Assembly (NCBI GenBank): GCA_003151825.1
Contig: PLYO01000019.1
Location: 18,763 to 65,553 of the forward strand
Source: Ignavibacteriota bacterium
Lineage (GTDB): Bacteria > Bacteroidota > Ignavibacteria > Palsa-1295
Direction of reading: 5' to 3'
DNA: 46,791 nucleotides
Part shown: positions 1-8,893 of the stretch, piece by piece
Position numbering within the stretch: position 1 is the stretch's first letter
Layout of the letters: each line of letters begins with the position of its first letter
Translations under genes and position numbers: made by a program
The notes under the pieces: generated by a model
What the model saw: only the letters and a program-made list of their open reading frames with translations
Databases searched by the model: none
Told to the model about the DNA's origin: nothing

Positions 1-96
1 TCCTGGGCGGGTATACCCTTAGCTTGGGGGACATTGATTGCCGGAGTTCTTTGAAAATTTATTGTGGCCTGTCGTAGTGTACTATACAATAGGACT
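1..96 (+). repeat. Left copy of the terminal 104-bp inverted-repeat element (truncated by the window edge)
   Basis: Bases 1-96 match the reverse complement of 46655-46750 without gaps, with about 12 mismatches (roughly 87% identity). Shared landmarks are the palindrome GGGTATACCC (9-18 here), the block AGCTTGGGGGACATTGAT, the block CCGGAGTTCTTTGA and GTAGTGTACTAT. The complete right copy is bounded by AAAAGTCCTG and CAGGACTTTT. This copy begins inside the first boundary (TCCTG), so its first five bases lie outside the window. Size and terminal inverted repeats resemble a MITE- or REP-like dispersed element. No coding capacity is seen. Confidence 0.85.
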
Positions 97-103
97 AAAA
101 TGA

Positions 104-247
104 TTTGCCGTGCTTTTATTTGCCTTTCCTGCTGGGAGAGAGAACCTCATTATGGACCCTGTGGAGGCCGGCCTCGCCGATCGTCCGGAAGATTATCGTT
201 GGCTGTTTTGTCCTGCTCTGGGTTGCATGGGTATTGCTGTTCGCTAA
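104..247 (+). pseudogene. C-terminal remnant of a REP-associated/IS200-like (Y1) transposase
   Basis: The frame is open from 104 (just after the repeat) to TAA at 245-247. Codons from 143 read ENLIMDPVEAGLADRPEDYR followed by W. This is very close to the C-terminal signature of COG1943 REP-associated tyrosine transposases, typically (L)NPVxAGLVxxPEDYxW. The HUH motif and catalytic tyrosine region that should precede it are absent, and the reading frame upstream is closed at 101-103. It is therefore a fragment, not a functional gene. Assignment rests on that motif only. Its position directly beside the terminal repeat fits the known association of such transposases with palindromic repeats, but a causal link is inference. 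Confidence 0.6.
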
Positions 248-450
248 ATCTTTGTTGTTGCCAGCAATGGTGTGGCGGGGAAACATGGCCAGCTACGTTG
301 TTTCTATTCAGAATTGAGAGAAGTTTACTTCATTCGTCGCTACCGTTCATCCGCCCCTGCAAGCAATGTGGTTCCTAAGTGGAATGCCGCAGCCGGAAAT
401 ACTGCGAGCTATGGCACCTTTTTTTCAAAAAATGGTTTATAAAATGAGAA
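248..450 (+). other. Intergenic stretch with a degenerate open frame
   Basis: The frame that held the transposase remnant stays open after its stop, from 248 to TAA at 440-442 (64 codons), but it contains no ATG and matches nothing I recognise. It ends in ...NTASYGTFFSKNGL. It may be another decayed gene tail or chance. The AT-rich bases just before 451 probably hold the promoter or leader of the next gene, but no clear -35/-10 pair is seen. Confidence 0.3.
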
Positions 451-1308
451 ATGAATAAAAAAAATCGAGCACTATATTTTATGCGAACAATCCTTATCGC
501 TCTTATTGCCGGAGCGATTCTGAGCATCACCGCCAGCGCGCAATTACATCAGACGAAGCTTTTCATTGACGACGGCTCCGGCAATTTCTCCATATTTACC
601 TATACCGTCCCCCAAGGTGTTGCAATTACGGGCGCCGGACTCTCGCTCACCGCGACGACGCCGCTTATTACCATTCCGACTTACAATGTGGTTGGTTCGG
701 TGGCTTCCATTCTTACCATTCAGGAAGCTAATGGTAACCCGTTGGTCACCATTGCCGAGACTTCGACTACGACAGATACCATGCTGGTCCAGGGGGATAT
801 AGCTGCAACCGGCAATCTAATTGCGGCCAATGGCTTCGTCACTCCTGACATTGGTGCTAATGGTTCCCTTGGTCCTGGCACCATTGCGCTGGGCGATAAC
901 AGCGGAACTTCTGGCCAAATCGTATTTAGCGATGGCTCAACAGACGCAACCCATAACTACTTTGGTGACATCAACCCGCCCACCGCATTCACCGCAGACC
1001 GCACTTACACGCTGCCGGATGCGAATGGCACGTTCGCGCTCCAAAGCTCATCGAATCTTCCGATCGTACATGCGCATGGGGCATACACCTTGAGCGGGAA
1101 CACAAACATGTACGAACTGACAGGTACTCCAGGAAGCGACGAGGGTGTCAATTTGCCTACTGCTTCTGGTTCACCCGGTCAAGTTATGTACATTTTGAAC
1201 AGCACCAATAATAGCCAGACGATTGGGGGCATTCCCACGGCGAGTACGACCGGCATTGCGTTCGGGAACTTTCCGACGTTCGGCTGGAAAAAACTCTTTA
1301 CCTTCTAA
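451..1308 (+). CDS. Secreted fibre/adhesin-like protein of unknown function
   Basis: A 285-residue protein with an N-terminal signal peptide: a basic start, a hydrophobic run ILIALIAGAILSITASA at about residues 14-30, and likely cleavage after SAQ. A second ATG at 481 (MRTILIAL...) would give a more typical signal peptide. The mature part is rich in Thr, Ser, Gly, Asn and Asp and poor in Lys and Cys, as in beta-rich extracellular proteins. The segment GQIVFSDGST followed by DRTYTLPDANGTFAL (about residues 155-196) resembles phrases found in tail-fibre-like and stalk proteins of environmental bacteria. No enzyme motif or C-terminal sorting domain is seen. It stands alone between the repeat region and a hairpin terminator. 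Function is not known; a surface or secreted structural role is inference. Confidence 0.7.
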   Translation: MNKKNRALYFMRTILIALIAGAILSITASAQLHQTKLFIDDGSGNFSIFTYTVPQGVAITGAGLSLTATTPLITIPTYNVVGSVASILTIQEANGNPLVTIAETSTTTDTMLVQGDIAATGNLIAANGFVTPDIGANGSLGPGTIALGDNSGTSGQIVFSDGSTDATHNYFGDINPPTAFTADRTYTLPDANGTFALQSSSNLPIVHAHGAYTLSGNTNMYELTGTPGSDEGVNLPTASGSPGQVMYILNSTNNSQTIGGIPTASTTGIAFGNFPTFGWKKLFTF

Positions 1309-1376
1309 GCTGCGAATATTCAGCAGACTATTTTCGGCCTCCCGGAGATTTTAGAATCTCAGGGAACTCGCGATAG

Positions 1377-1404
1377 GCACCGTTTTCAAAAGGATGGTGC
1401 TTTT
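1377..1404 (+). terminator. Candidate rho-independent terminator of the secreted-protein gene
   Basis: GCACC at 1377-1381 pairs with GGTGC at 1396-1400, with an inner TTTT/AAAA pairing, and is followed by TTTT at 1401-1404. A second hairpin lies just upstream: GAGATT (1345-1350), loop TTAG, AATCTC (1355-1360), flanked by CCC/GGG. It lies about 70 bp after the stop at 1308 and is oriented correctly. The stem is short, so confidence is moderate. Confidence 0.5.
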
Positions 1405-1475
1405 ATGAACAAAAAAAATTCCACCTCCTCTTTTGAGTTTCTGAAGCAATGGCGTGGCGAGGAAGCATCGCCAGG

Positions 1476-1526
1476 GATGCCGCCCACGCCACGCGGGCCT
1501 TTCCGCGTGGCGGTCTGGCCGGCATC
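1476..1526. repeat. GC-rich nested palindrome (REP-like or structured RNA element)
   Basis: An inner perfect 10-bp stem, CGCCACGCGG (1487-1496) with CCGCGTGGCG (1503-1512) around a 6-base loop, sits inside an outer 7-bp stem, GATGCCG (1476-1482) with CGGCATC (1520-1526). It is embedded in a 547-bp gene-free region (1309-1855) that is otherwise AT-rich, so its composition stands out. Short open frames across it on both strands have no recognisable product. It could be a REP/MITE copy or a small structured RNA; the sequence alone does not decide. Confidence 0.6.
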
Positions 1527-1689
1527 CGAAGCCTTTTGAGTTCCGTTTCGGTTTTCGAATTGTAATTTTTATTTTCAAAATTGAACAGCATCGCCTGTTT
1601 ATTTTGTTATTTATAGTATGGAAGGGTCATGTGCGTTGAAAGCGTTTTTAAAACCATCGAATATGATCGAAAAACACAATAGTACATAA

Positions 1690-1720
1690 GTTCATGAAAA
1701 AACCAGTTGAGTTCATGAAC
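1690..1720. promoter_or_regulatory. Candidate operator: two GTTCATGAA half-copies 21 bp apart
   Basis: GTTCATGAA occurs at 1690-1698 and again within the perfect palindrome GTTCATGAAC at 1711-1720. The spacing of 21 bp equals two helical turns, which places both copies on the same DNA face. The pair lies just upstream of a TATAAA box (1738-1743) and about 140 bp before the mdh start. This arrangement suits a dimeric regulator of mdh, but no regulator is known and chance in AT-rich DNA is possible. Confidence 0.35.
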
Positions 1721-1737
1721 ATTTTCCGCCCCGCGAC

Positions 1738-1743
1738 TATAAA
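1738..1743 (+). promoter_or_regulatory. Candidate -10 box for mdh
   Basis: TATAAA is followed by a T-rich run and GCG. No convincing -35 hexamer lies at the usual distance, and the palindromic GTTCATGAAC occupies that place. The leader to the mdh ATG would be about 110 bases long. Confidence 0.25.
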
Positions 1744-1786
1744 TTTTTTTGCGCTGTCTTATGAATATCGGTTCTATATGCGTTAG

Positions 1787-3522
<1,736 letters not shown>

Positions 3523-3659
3523 TTAGTAATTTTCCTTACGGCCCTGCATGAACGCTGTTTCACGAATACGAGAAAAGAATATGGGCATTATTCTGTAACT
3601 TTTCCTCGTTAGCGGAGTTATTAAGATAGGTCTTATTCTTGAAATTAAACAAATAACCG

Positions 3660-4445
3660 ATGAAACGTTCGAATCTTCCCGTTTTTAGCATTTTTCTTCT
3701 CGTTTTCGCTGCCGGGTGCAGCAGCAATGTCGCGCCGCCGGCGGTGACTCCCACTACTTATCCGCATGTGACTTACTCCGATTCGACGAAGTACACGTAT
3801 CACTCGAATGCGCGCGACACGTCGTCGGGCAATTTCGACCAACCGATCTATTCTTCGACCGATACGATCACTTCGACCGTCGTTGCCACGAACCAAACAT
3901 ATATGAGCATGTCGAATGTGACGATCCTCGTTAATCATCACAGCAAAGCGAATACACCGAACGACACGACCTATATCGCGCAGGACTCGGGTAATTTCTG
4001 GCATTACAACTATGGCCTCGAAGCGGTCAATAATAATGCGAACATCATCAAGGTAATTGGTTCGCCGGTCGAGGTTGGCTGGGTGCTCCAAGCGAAATTA
4101 AGTGCTGTTGCGGGCGACACATGGACAGCTGTAAATAACCAAAACTTAAGTATTAAGATTGGCTCTACACCCATTGCCGCCACGGCGGTAATAAAGGCAG
4201 TCGAACGAAGCGACACATCGATTTCTGTCCAAGGAAGTCTTGTGACCGCGAAACATGCCACGGACACTGTTACTTTAACGGCATCGATCTTCCCGAATAA
4301 TCCTATCGTGACAACGGTCGATACTTATGTAGCAGCGAGCGTGGGTGTTACGCTCAATATCGTGCATTCGGCACAGGTAAACCTTCCACAACTATACAAT
4401 GGGCCTGTGGAAGGGAGCCAGAGCCTGCTTGTCGGTCATAGCTAG
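3660..4445 (+). CDS. Lipoprotein of unknown function
   Basis: A 261-residue protein with a lipoprotein signal peptide (hydrophobic FSIFLLVFA, lipobox FAAGC at about residues 16-20) and a Ser/Asn linker. The mature part is rich in Thr, Ser, Asn and Val, with alternating hydrophobic patterns suggesting beta structure. No enzymatic motif or family is recognised. It lies 13 bp before the GH5-like hydrolase gene and is probably transcribed with it, which would make it an envelope partner of that secreted enzyme. That link is inference from spacing only. Confidence 0.7.
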   Translation: MKRSNLPVFSIFLLVFAAGCSSNVAPPAVTPTTYPHVTYSDSTKYTYHSNARDTSSGNFDQPIYSSTDTITSTVVATNQTYMSMSNVTILVNHHSKANTPNDTTYIAQDSGNFWHYNYGLEAVNNNANIIKVIGSPVEVGWVLQAKLSAVAGDTWTAVNNQNLSIKIGSTPIAATAVIKAVERSDTSISVQGSLVTAKHATDTVTLTASIFPNNPIVTTVDTYVAASVGVTLNIVHSAQVNLPQLYNGPVEGSQSLLVGHS

Positions 4446-4458
4446 CTCAAGCTGATAT

Positions 4459-5838
4459 ATGACGAGGGTTCTTGCCGCTTCCGTTTTGATTTCATTTCTT
4501 CTTTCATTCGAGGCGAGCCTTCAAGCGCAGGAAGGATCGAAAATCGAGCTTTGGAAGCGGCCTTCCAATTTCCGGGGTTTTGTTATCTCCCCGAATGTAC
4601 CTATTTCTCAGCAGGATATGCTCGACGTCAAGAGCTTTGGCGCAACGCTCGCTTATATAGCAACCGATGGTTTTCGTTCTCCGACCGCACCGTACCAGGA
4701 AGATTCCGAAAACATTCAGGCGCTCGACGATCGCATAGCGTATTGCCGCGCAGCCGGTCTCCATTATGCGATTGCGGTTCGTCAAGGCCCGGGCCGGTAC
4801 GACGTGGCTCTCGAAGGAACCGGAGCAGACCCGCCTTCGACGATATGGTACAATCCATCCGAGCAGCAGCTTTATGGCTCGATGCTGCGGGAGATAACGG
4901 CTCGCTATTGCTCCGACACGCTCTGTGCCGGCATTACACCGACCGTCGAGCCCGATCCGTTTTTTGACAGCCTCTGTTGCATCGACACATCCCAATTCGA
5001 ATACTACGCCAAACGTAACGGTGTCGATCTGACCGCGACCACGCAGCTATGGGTCGATTCGATTCGCGCAGCGTCACCTGACATTCCCATTCTCATCCAA
5101 GGTCCGGGATACACGAATCCTACTCTCTTTTCGCTGGTGCCTATTATTCTGGATTCCAACGTTGTATATGAGTTCCACGATTACCATCCGACCGGATTCA
5201 CCGAGGCTGCGGACACTGCCCAGGTTGTTTATCCGGGCGCGTATCTTGAGGCGATCAACAGCATGTTAGAAATGGCCCAATACGATAAGACTTTTATCGC
5301 GGACACGCTTCTTTATTTTGTCTCGCAGGTGGAACAAGAGACTCATGCTCCCATCTTCATGGGTGAATTTGGCATGACGTATCCGCATTCCGGTGGGCCG
5401 CAGTTCCTCGCGGATATGAGTTCCATTGCCATTGAAAAAGGCTGGGATTTCACTTATTTCGACTATTGGCACCGCCCTCCAAGCACAGACGTTCAATCCT
5501 ACGACTATAAAGATTGGGATTCTTCGTACTGGTCTGGTATTCTTGCATCGTTTCAACAAGGGAGCGAGTCCGTCAGAACGCCGGATGTTGAATCGAGCAC
5601 ACTTAGAATTTTGCAAGATGCGGAGGGTGGTGAATTGCTCGTCAACTGGTCGGGTGAAGCGTCAATCTCTGCAATTCATGGAACGATATATGACCTTGTT
5701 GGACGTCCAGTAAAATCCTTCGATCGCACGAGCCGGAACTTCACTATCGGCACTACCGGCCTCACGCCGGAAGCATATTTCATGCTTCTCTCGTCAGGAG
5801 AAGATCGCGTTTCGGCACTTTTTTCTACCGCTCGCTGA
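4459..5838 (+). CDS. Secreted glycoside hydrolase (GH5/clan A-like) with type IX sorting domain
   Basis: A 459-residue protein with a signal peptide at about residues 1-23 (cleavage near LQAQ), then a TIM-barrel-like cellulase-fold domain to about residue 370. Candidate catalytic residues are Glu164 in TVEPDP (acid/base position, usually NEP) and Glu303 in FMGEFG (nucleophile). YEFHDYHP (237-244) matches the conserved His-Tyr segment of clan A hydrolases. The last ~80 residues, including IYDLVGRPVKSF and a final GLTPEAYFMLL strand, resemble the TIGR04183-type Por/T9SS C-terminal sorting domain, so export by T9SS and surface attachment are inferred. Substrate cannot be read from sequence, though a beta-glucan or mannan is plausible. 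The Asn-to-Val change before the acid/base Glu (VEP for NEP) is unusual and makes exact family placement uncertain. No strong ribosome-binding site precedes the ATG. Confidence 0.75.
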   Translation: MTRVLAASVLISFLLSFEASLQAQEGSKIELWKRPSNFRGFVISPNVPISQQDMLDVKSFGATLAYIATDGFRSPTAPYQEDSENIQALDDRIAYCRAAGLHYAIAVRQGPGRYDVALEGTGADPPSTIWYNPSEQQLYGSMLREITARYCSDTLCAGITPTVEPDPFFDSLCCIDTSQFEYYAKRNGVDLTATTQLWVDSIRAASPDIPILIQGPGYTNPTLFSLVPIILDSNVVYEFHDYHPTGFTEAADTAQVVYPGAYLEAINSMLEMAQYDKTFIADTLLYFVSQVEQETHAPIFMGEFGMTYPHSGGPQFLADMSSIAIEKGWDFTYFDYWHRPPSTDVQSYDYKDWDSSYWSGILASFQQGSESVRTPDVESSTLRILQDAEGGELLVNWSGEASISAIHGTIYDLVGRPVKSFDRTSRNFTIGTTGLTPEAYFMLLSSGEDRVSALFSTAR

Positions 5839-5850
5839 ACACAGTATCGC

Positions 5851-7782
5851 TTAAGCCGCCGCTTCGGTCTTCTGCAAGCTTTCAACAGGCGAGCGTCCGA
5901 AACGGCGATCGAGTTCGTCAATGGCGAGCTTGATAACGATGGGCCGACCATGCGGGCATACGTAGGGCATCTGCGTTTCAAAAAGCTGCTCGATGAGAAT
6001 GTGCATCTCTTCCTGCCCGAGTTTATCGCCTGCCTTTATTGCGGCTTTGCAAGAAAATGTTGCGGCGAGCGCATCGCGGCTTGGGATGGTACGATTCTCG
6101 CCATATTCATCGTAGCCTTCGAGCACTTCGCGTAAAATTCCCTCCTCGCGTCCCGCCCGAACGTCCGACGGAATACCATCGATAATAATGCTCGATCCGC
6201 CGAAGAAGCGAAGCTGGAATCCAATTTTTTCGAGTTCCGGAAGTAGCTCGCGCACGAGCGCCATTTCGCGCGGCAATAAATCGAGATGACGAGGAAAGAG
6301 CAGTTGCTGTGAGGCAGGATTATTCTCCTCCATTGAGCGCAAGGCGCGCTCGTAAAGAATGCGTTCGTGCGCCACATGCTGATCGACAATCATCAGCCCC
6401 GATTTGATCTGCGAAAAAATATATTTGTTATGAAGCTGCCAGAGGACGGGACGGTCCTTCAATACTTCCGCCGCCAGCCCGGTGCGTTCGATAGCCGGAC
6501 GCGAAACGGCGACCGGAGTTCCGCCAGATATTGTCTCGACAGCTTTTCCGCGAAACAAGTCATCCGGTTTTGCACCGAAGAGACGTTCTAGTGTGCCCAG
6601 TCCATCGGAGTTAGGAATGCTTTTTACTCGCGAATCAGAGGATTGCCCATTCCCATTATTGCCTCCGAATTCTGCATTTCTATTTGGTGTGGCATACTCC
6701 GGGAACCGCATTCGCGCCGGATCGGCTCCGGCGTTGATCGCGTCCGGCATCGACATATCGGGCGCGAGCGCGCCTTCGGTCGCCGTGGCTTGCGTCGCGC
6801 GGGCGAGCGCTTCCTGCAACGCTCGGCGGACTTCCTCGGTCACGCCGCGTTCGTCTTCGAATTTTACTTCGAGCTTTTGCGGATGCACGTTGACGTCGAT
6901 TGCCCCCGGATCGACCGTTAGAAATAAAAAGGCCGATGGGAATGCGCCCTTCTCGACCAAATGCTCGTATGCGCTCGCTACGGCATAAGACAGGCTGCGA
7001 GAAGAAATTGGCCGATTGTTGACGAAGAAAAATTGCTCGGTGCGCACGCGTTTTACAAAACTCGGCGCGCTGATAAAACCATGTACATGCAGTGCGGGCG
7101 AAACCCGTTCCACCGGCAGCAGCGCGCCGCGCAGACGGCTCCCGAACATCTGCTCGATGCGCTCCGGCAGAGGAACATCCGCCGGAAGATCGAAAATCAT
7201 ATCGCCATCCGAGACGAAAATAAAATGCACATCGCTATGCGCGAGCGCGGATTTCGTGACCGAATCGACGACATGCTTGAATTCCGTCGCTTCCGTCTTC
7301 ATAAATTTCCGCCGCGCAGGAATATTAAAAAAAATATTTCGCACGGAGATAGAAGTTCCCTCATCGCATGCCGTCGATTCGCAGGAACGGAGAATACTTC
7401 CCTCGACTTGTACCGATGTGCCGAGTTCTTCGCGTGAGGGCCTCGTGAGCATTTCGAATTTCGAGACCGAAGCGATTGCCGCCAGCGCCTCGCCGCGAAA
7501 ACCATAGGTGGTGAGGCGTTCCAGGTCTTCCATCGTGGCAAGCTTGGAAGTGGCATGGCGCTCGATGGAAGTACGCGCATCTTCGCGGGACATTCCCACG
7601 CCGTCATCGACAATCTGAATCAGCGTGCGGCCAGCGTCTTTCAGAATAATCGTAATATTGCGCGCGCCCGCATCGAGCGCGTTCTCGACGAGTTCCTTCA
7701 CGACCGATTCCGGCCGGGTCACAACCTCTCCGGCTGCGATCTTCTGCGAAATCGATTCGGGTAAACGTTTAACGATGGGCAT
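5851..7782 (-). CDS. mutL: DNA mismatch repair protein MutL (endonuclease type)
   Basis: MutL links mismatch recognition by MutS to strand removal. The protein has 643 residues. The N-terminal GHKL ATPase shows the Glu/Asn motif ELVENALDAG (30-39), DDGVGM (59-64) and GFRGEAL (94-100). A low-complexity linker follows (about 335-440). The C-terminal dimerisation domain keeps the nicking endonuclease motif as DQHVAHERILYE (467-478; consensus DQHAxxExxxxE with Val for Ala). It also has SCKAAI and CPHGRP (609-614), the other metal-site motifs. It is therefore expected to incise DNA itself, as in bacteria lacking MutH. It follows ftsY by 6 bp and is probably co-transcribed with it. The gene converges with the GH5 gene across 12 bp. 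Confidence 0.97.
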   Translation of the reverse strand: MPIVKRLPESISQKIAAGEVVTRPESVVKELVENALDAGARNITIILKDAGRTLIQIVDDGVGMSREDARTSIERHATSKLATMEDLERLTTYGFRGEALAAIASVSKFEMLTRPSREELGTSVQVEGSILRSCESTACDEGTSISVRNIFFNIPARRKFMKTEATEFKHVVDSVTKSALAHSDVHFIFVSDGDMIFDLPADVPLPERIEQMFGSRLRGALLPVERVSPALHVHGFISAPSFVKRVRTEQFFFVNNRPISSRSLSYAVASAYEHLVEKGAFPSAFLFLTVDPGAIDVNVHPQKLEVKFEDERGVTEEVRRALQEALARATQATATEGALAPDMSMPDAINAGADPARMRFPEYATPNRNAEFGGNNGNGQSSDSRVKSIPNSDGLGTLERLFGAKPDDLFRGKAVETISGGTPVAVSRPAIERTGLAAEVLKDRPVLWQLHNKYIFSQIKSGLMIVDQHVAHERILYERALRSMEENNPASQQLLFPRHLDLLPREMALVRELLPELEKIGFQLRFFGGSSIIIDGIPSDVRAGREEGILREVLEGYDEYGENRTIPSRDALAATFSCKAAIKAGDKLGQEEMHILIEQLFETQMPYVCPHGRPIVIKLAIDELDRRFGRSPVESLQKTEAAA

Positions 7783-7788
7783 GATTGT

Positions 7789-8760
7789 TCAGACAGCCTC
7801 TTCCGTTTCAAACATCGCGTCTCCAAACATGGCCCCGGCAAATTCGGCGGCATCGAACGGCTGGAGATCGCCGATCTTCTCGCCGACTCCGATGTAACGC
7901 ACGGGCACCCGAAGCTCGTTCGTGAGCGCGATCACAATTCCACCTTTTGCAGTGCCGTCAAGTTTTGTAAGCACGATTCCCGTAATCGGCGCGACTTTCG
8001 TAAATTCGCGCGCTTGCTGCAAGGCGTTTTGTCCGGTGGTTGCATCGAGCACAAGCAGGATTTCATTTGGAACGTCAGGCTTCAGCTTTCGCATGACGCG
8101 CGTCATTTTTTCAAGCTCCGCCATCAGGTGTTGCTTGTTGTGCAGGCGTCCGGCGGTGTCGATCAGGACAATGTCCGCTTCTTTTCCAATTGCCGATTGC
8201 AGCGTGTCGTACGCAACCGCAGATGGATCCGCGCCGTGGTGTTGCTGTACGATTTCAACGCCAGCGCGCTCGGCCCAGATTTCGAGCTGCTGGTTCGCGG
8301 CCGCGCGAAATGTGTCGGCCGCGCCGATAATAACCCGCTTTCCCTCGTTGCGATAATTATAGGCCAGCTTGCCGATCGTCGTCGTTTTTCCAACGCCATT
8401 CACCCCGACGATAAGAATGACGAATGGTTTTTCCCCCGCCTTAAGAAGGAGGGGGTCAGGGGGTGGTTCCACACTCGTATAAATCGCTTCCGAAAGCTGT
8501 AATCTCAGTTCATCCCGTAATTGCGATGCTTCCGACCATTTCTTGAACTGCATCTCTTCGACAAGATGCGCCATAATCCGCTCGGTGGTAGCAACTCCGA
8601 CATCGGAAAGCAGAAGCGTCTCCTCGATTTCCGCCATCAACTCATCATCGATCTTGCGCGACTGATAAAAAACGCGGTTAATCTTTCGCACGAATTCATC
8701 GTGCGATTTTTGCAGACCCTCGCGGAGCTTTGTAAGCTTGAATGTATCGAAAAAACCCAT
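7789..8760 (-). CDS. ftsY: Signal recognition particle receptor FtsY, with an in-frame palindromic-element insertion
   Basis: FtsY is the SRP receptor GTPase that docks ribosome-nascent-chain complexes at the membrane. The protein has 323 residues from ATG 8760 (MGFFDTFKL); the frame extends seven codons upstream, but this start matches the family. An N helical domain (about 10-90) precedes the G domain with GVNGVGKT (119-126), DTAGR (G3) and TKLDGTAKGG (G4). The long acidic A domain of E. coli FtsY is absent, as in many bacteria. Between the N domain and G1, residues 98-110 (EPPPDPLLLKAGE) are encoded by a GC-rich palindrome also found in the mutase gene at 45151-45189. It appears to be an inserted repeat tolerated in the linker. 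ftsY heads an operon with mutL. Confidence 0.96.
   Translation of the reverse strand: MGFFDTFKLTKLREGLQKSHDEFVRKINRVFYQSRKIDDELMAEIEETLLLSDVGVATTERIMAHLVEEMQFKKWSEASQLRDELRLQLSEAIYTSVEPPPDPLLLKAGEKPFVILIVGVNGVGKTTTIGKLAYNYRNEGKRVIIGAADTFRAAANQQLEIWAERAGVEIVQQHHGADPSAVAYDTLQSAIGKEADIVLIDTAGRLHNKQHLMAELEKMTRVMRKLKPDVPNEILLVLDATTGQNALQQAREFTKVAPITGIVLTKLDGTAKGGIVIALTNELRVPVRYIGVGEKIGDLQPFDAAEFAGAMFGDAMFETEEAV
8431..8469 (-). repeat. Palindromic element inserted in frame within ftsY
   Basis: On the coding strand this 39-bp stretch matches 32 of 39 bases, with no gap, to 45151-45189 inside the mutase gene. Its core (8433-8455) is a near-perfect stem, CCCCCGCCTT with AAGGAGGGGG on the plus strand, around a 3-base loop, with one mismatch. 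Both copies are read in the same frame and encode EPPP(D/G)PxLxKAGE. The similarity of two unrelated genes at DNA level plus the palindrome argues for a mobile or dispersed element, in the manner of Rickettsia palindromic elements. Confidence 0.75.
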
Positions 8761-8878
8761 GCGTTTGCGCATAACACGCACGGGGTAAGTATAGCTTCAA
8801 AAATGGATTGAGATCGAGTCTATTTGGTGAGATTAAATAACGGGCACTTCCTTAGAACGTTTTGTGTCAGGTGTATCC

Positions 8879-8884
8879 TATAAT
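8879..8884 (+). promoter_or_regulatory. Candidate -10 box of the methyltransferase gene
   Basis: TATAAT lies 10 bp before the ATG at 8894, so a transcript initiated here would have almost no leader. No clear -35 box is present. The ftsY promoter must lie in the same 133-bp divergent spacer but is not distinct. Confidence 0.35.
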
Positions 8885-8893
8885 TTTAAATGC

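Noticed and set aside
44..70. boxA-like GTTCTTTGAAAA in the left repeat, suggesting an rRNA leader at the contig edge
   Set aside because: The right copy has a different base there, its flank is the mutase gene, and no rRNA sequence follows either copy. Coincidence is the simpler reading.
105..317. 70-codon frame with a hydrophobic segment near the left end
   Set aside because: It overlaps the transposase remnant in another frame, and that remnant has a recognisable motif. The hydrophobic run is a frame-shifted reading of it.
1454..1639. Short frames on both strands across the GC-rich palindrome upstream of mdh
   Set aside because: Open only because the palindrome lacks stop codons; no start signal or homology.
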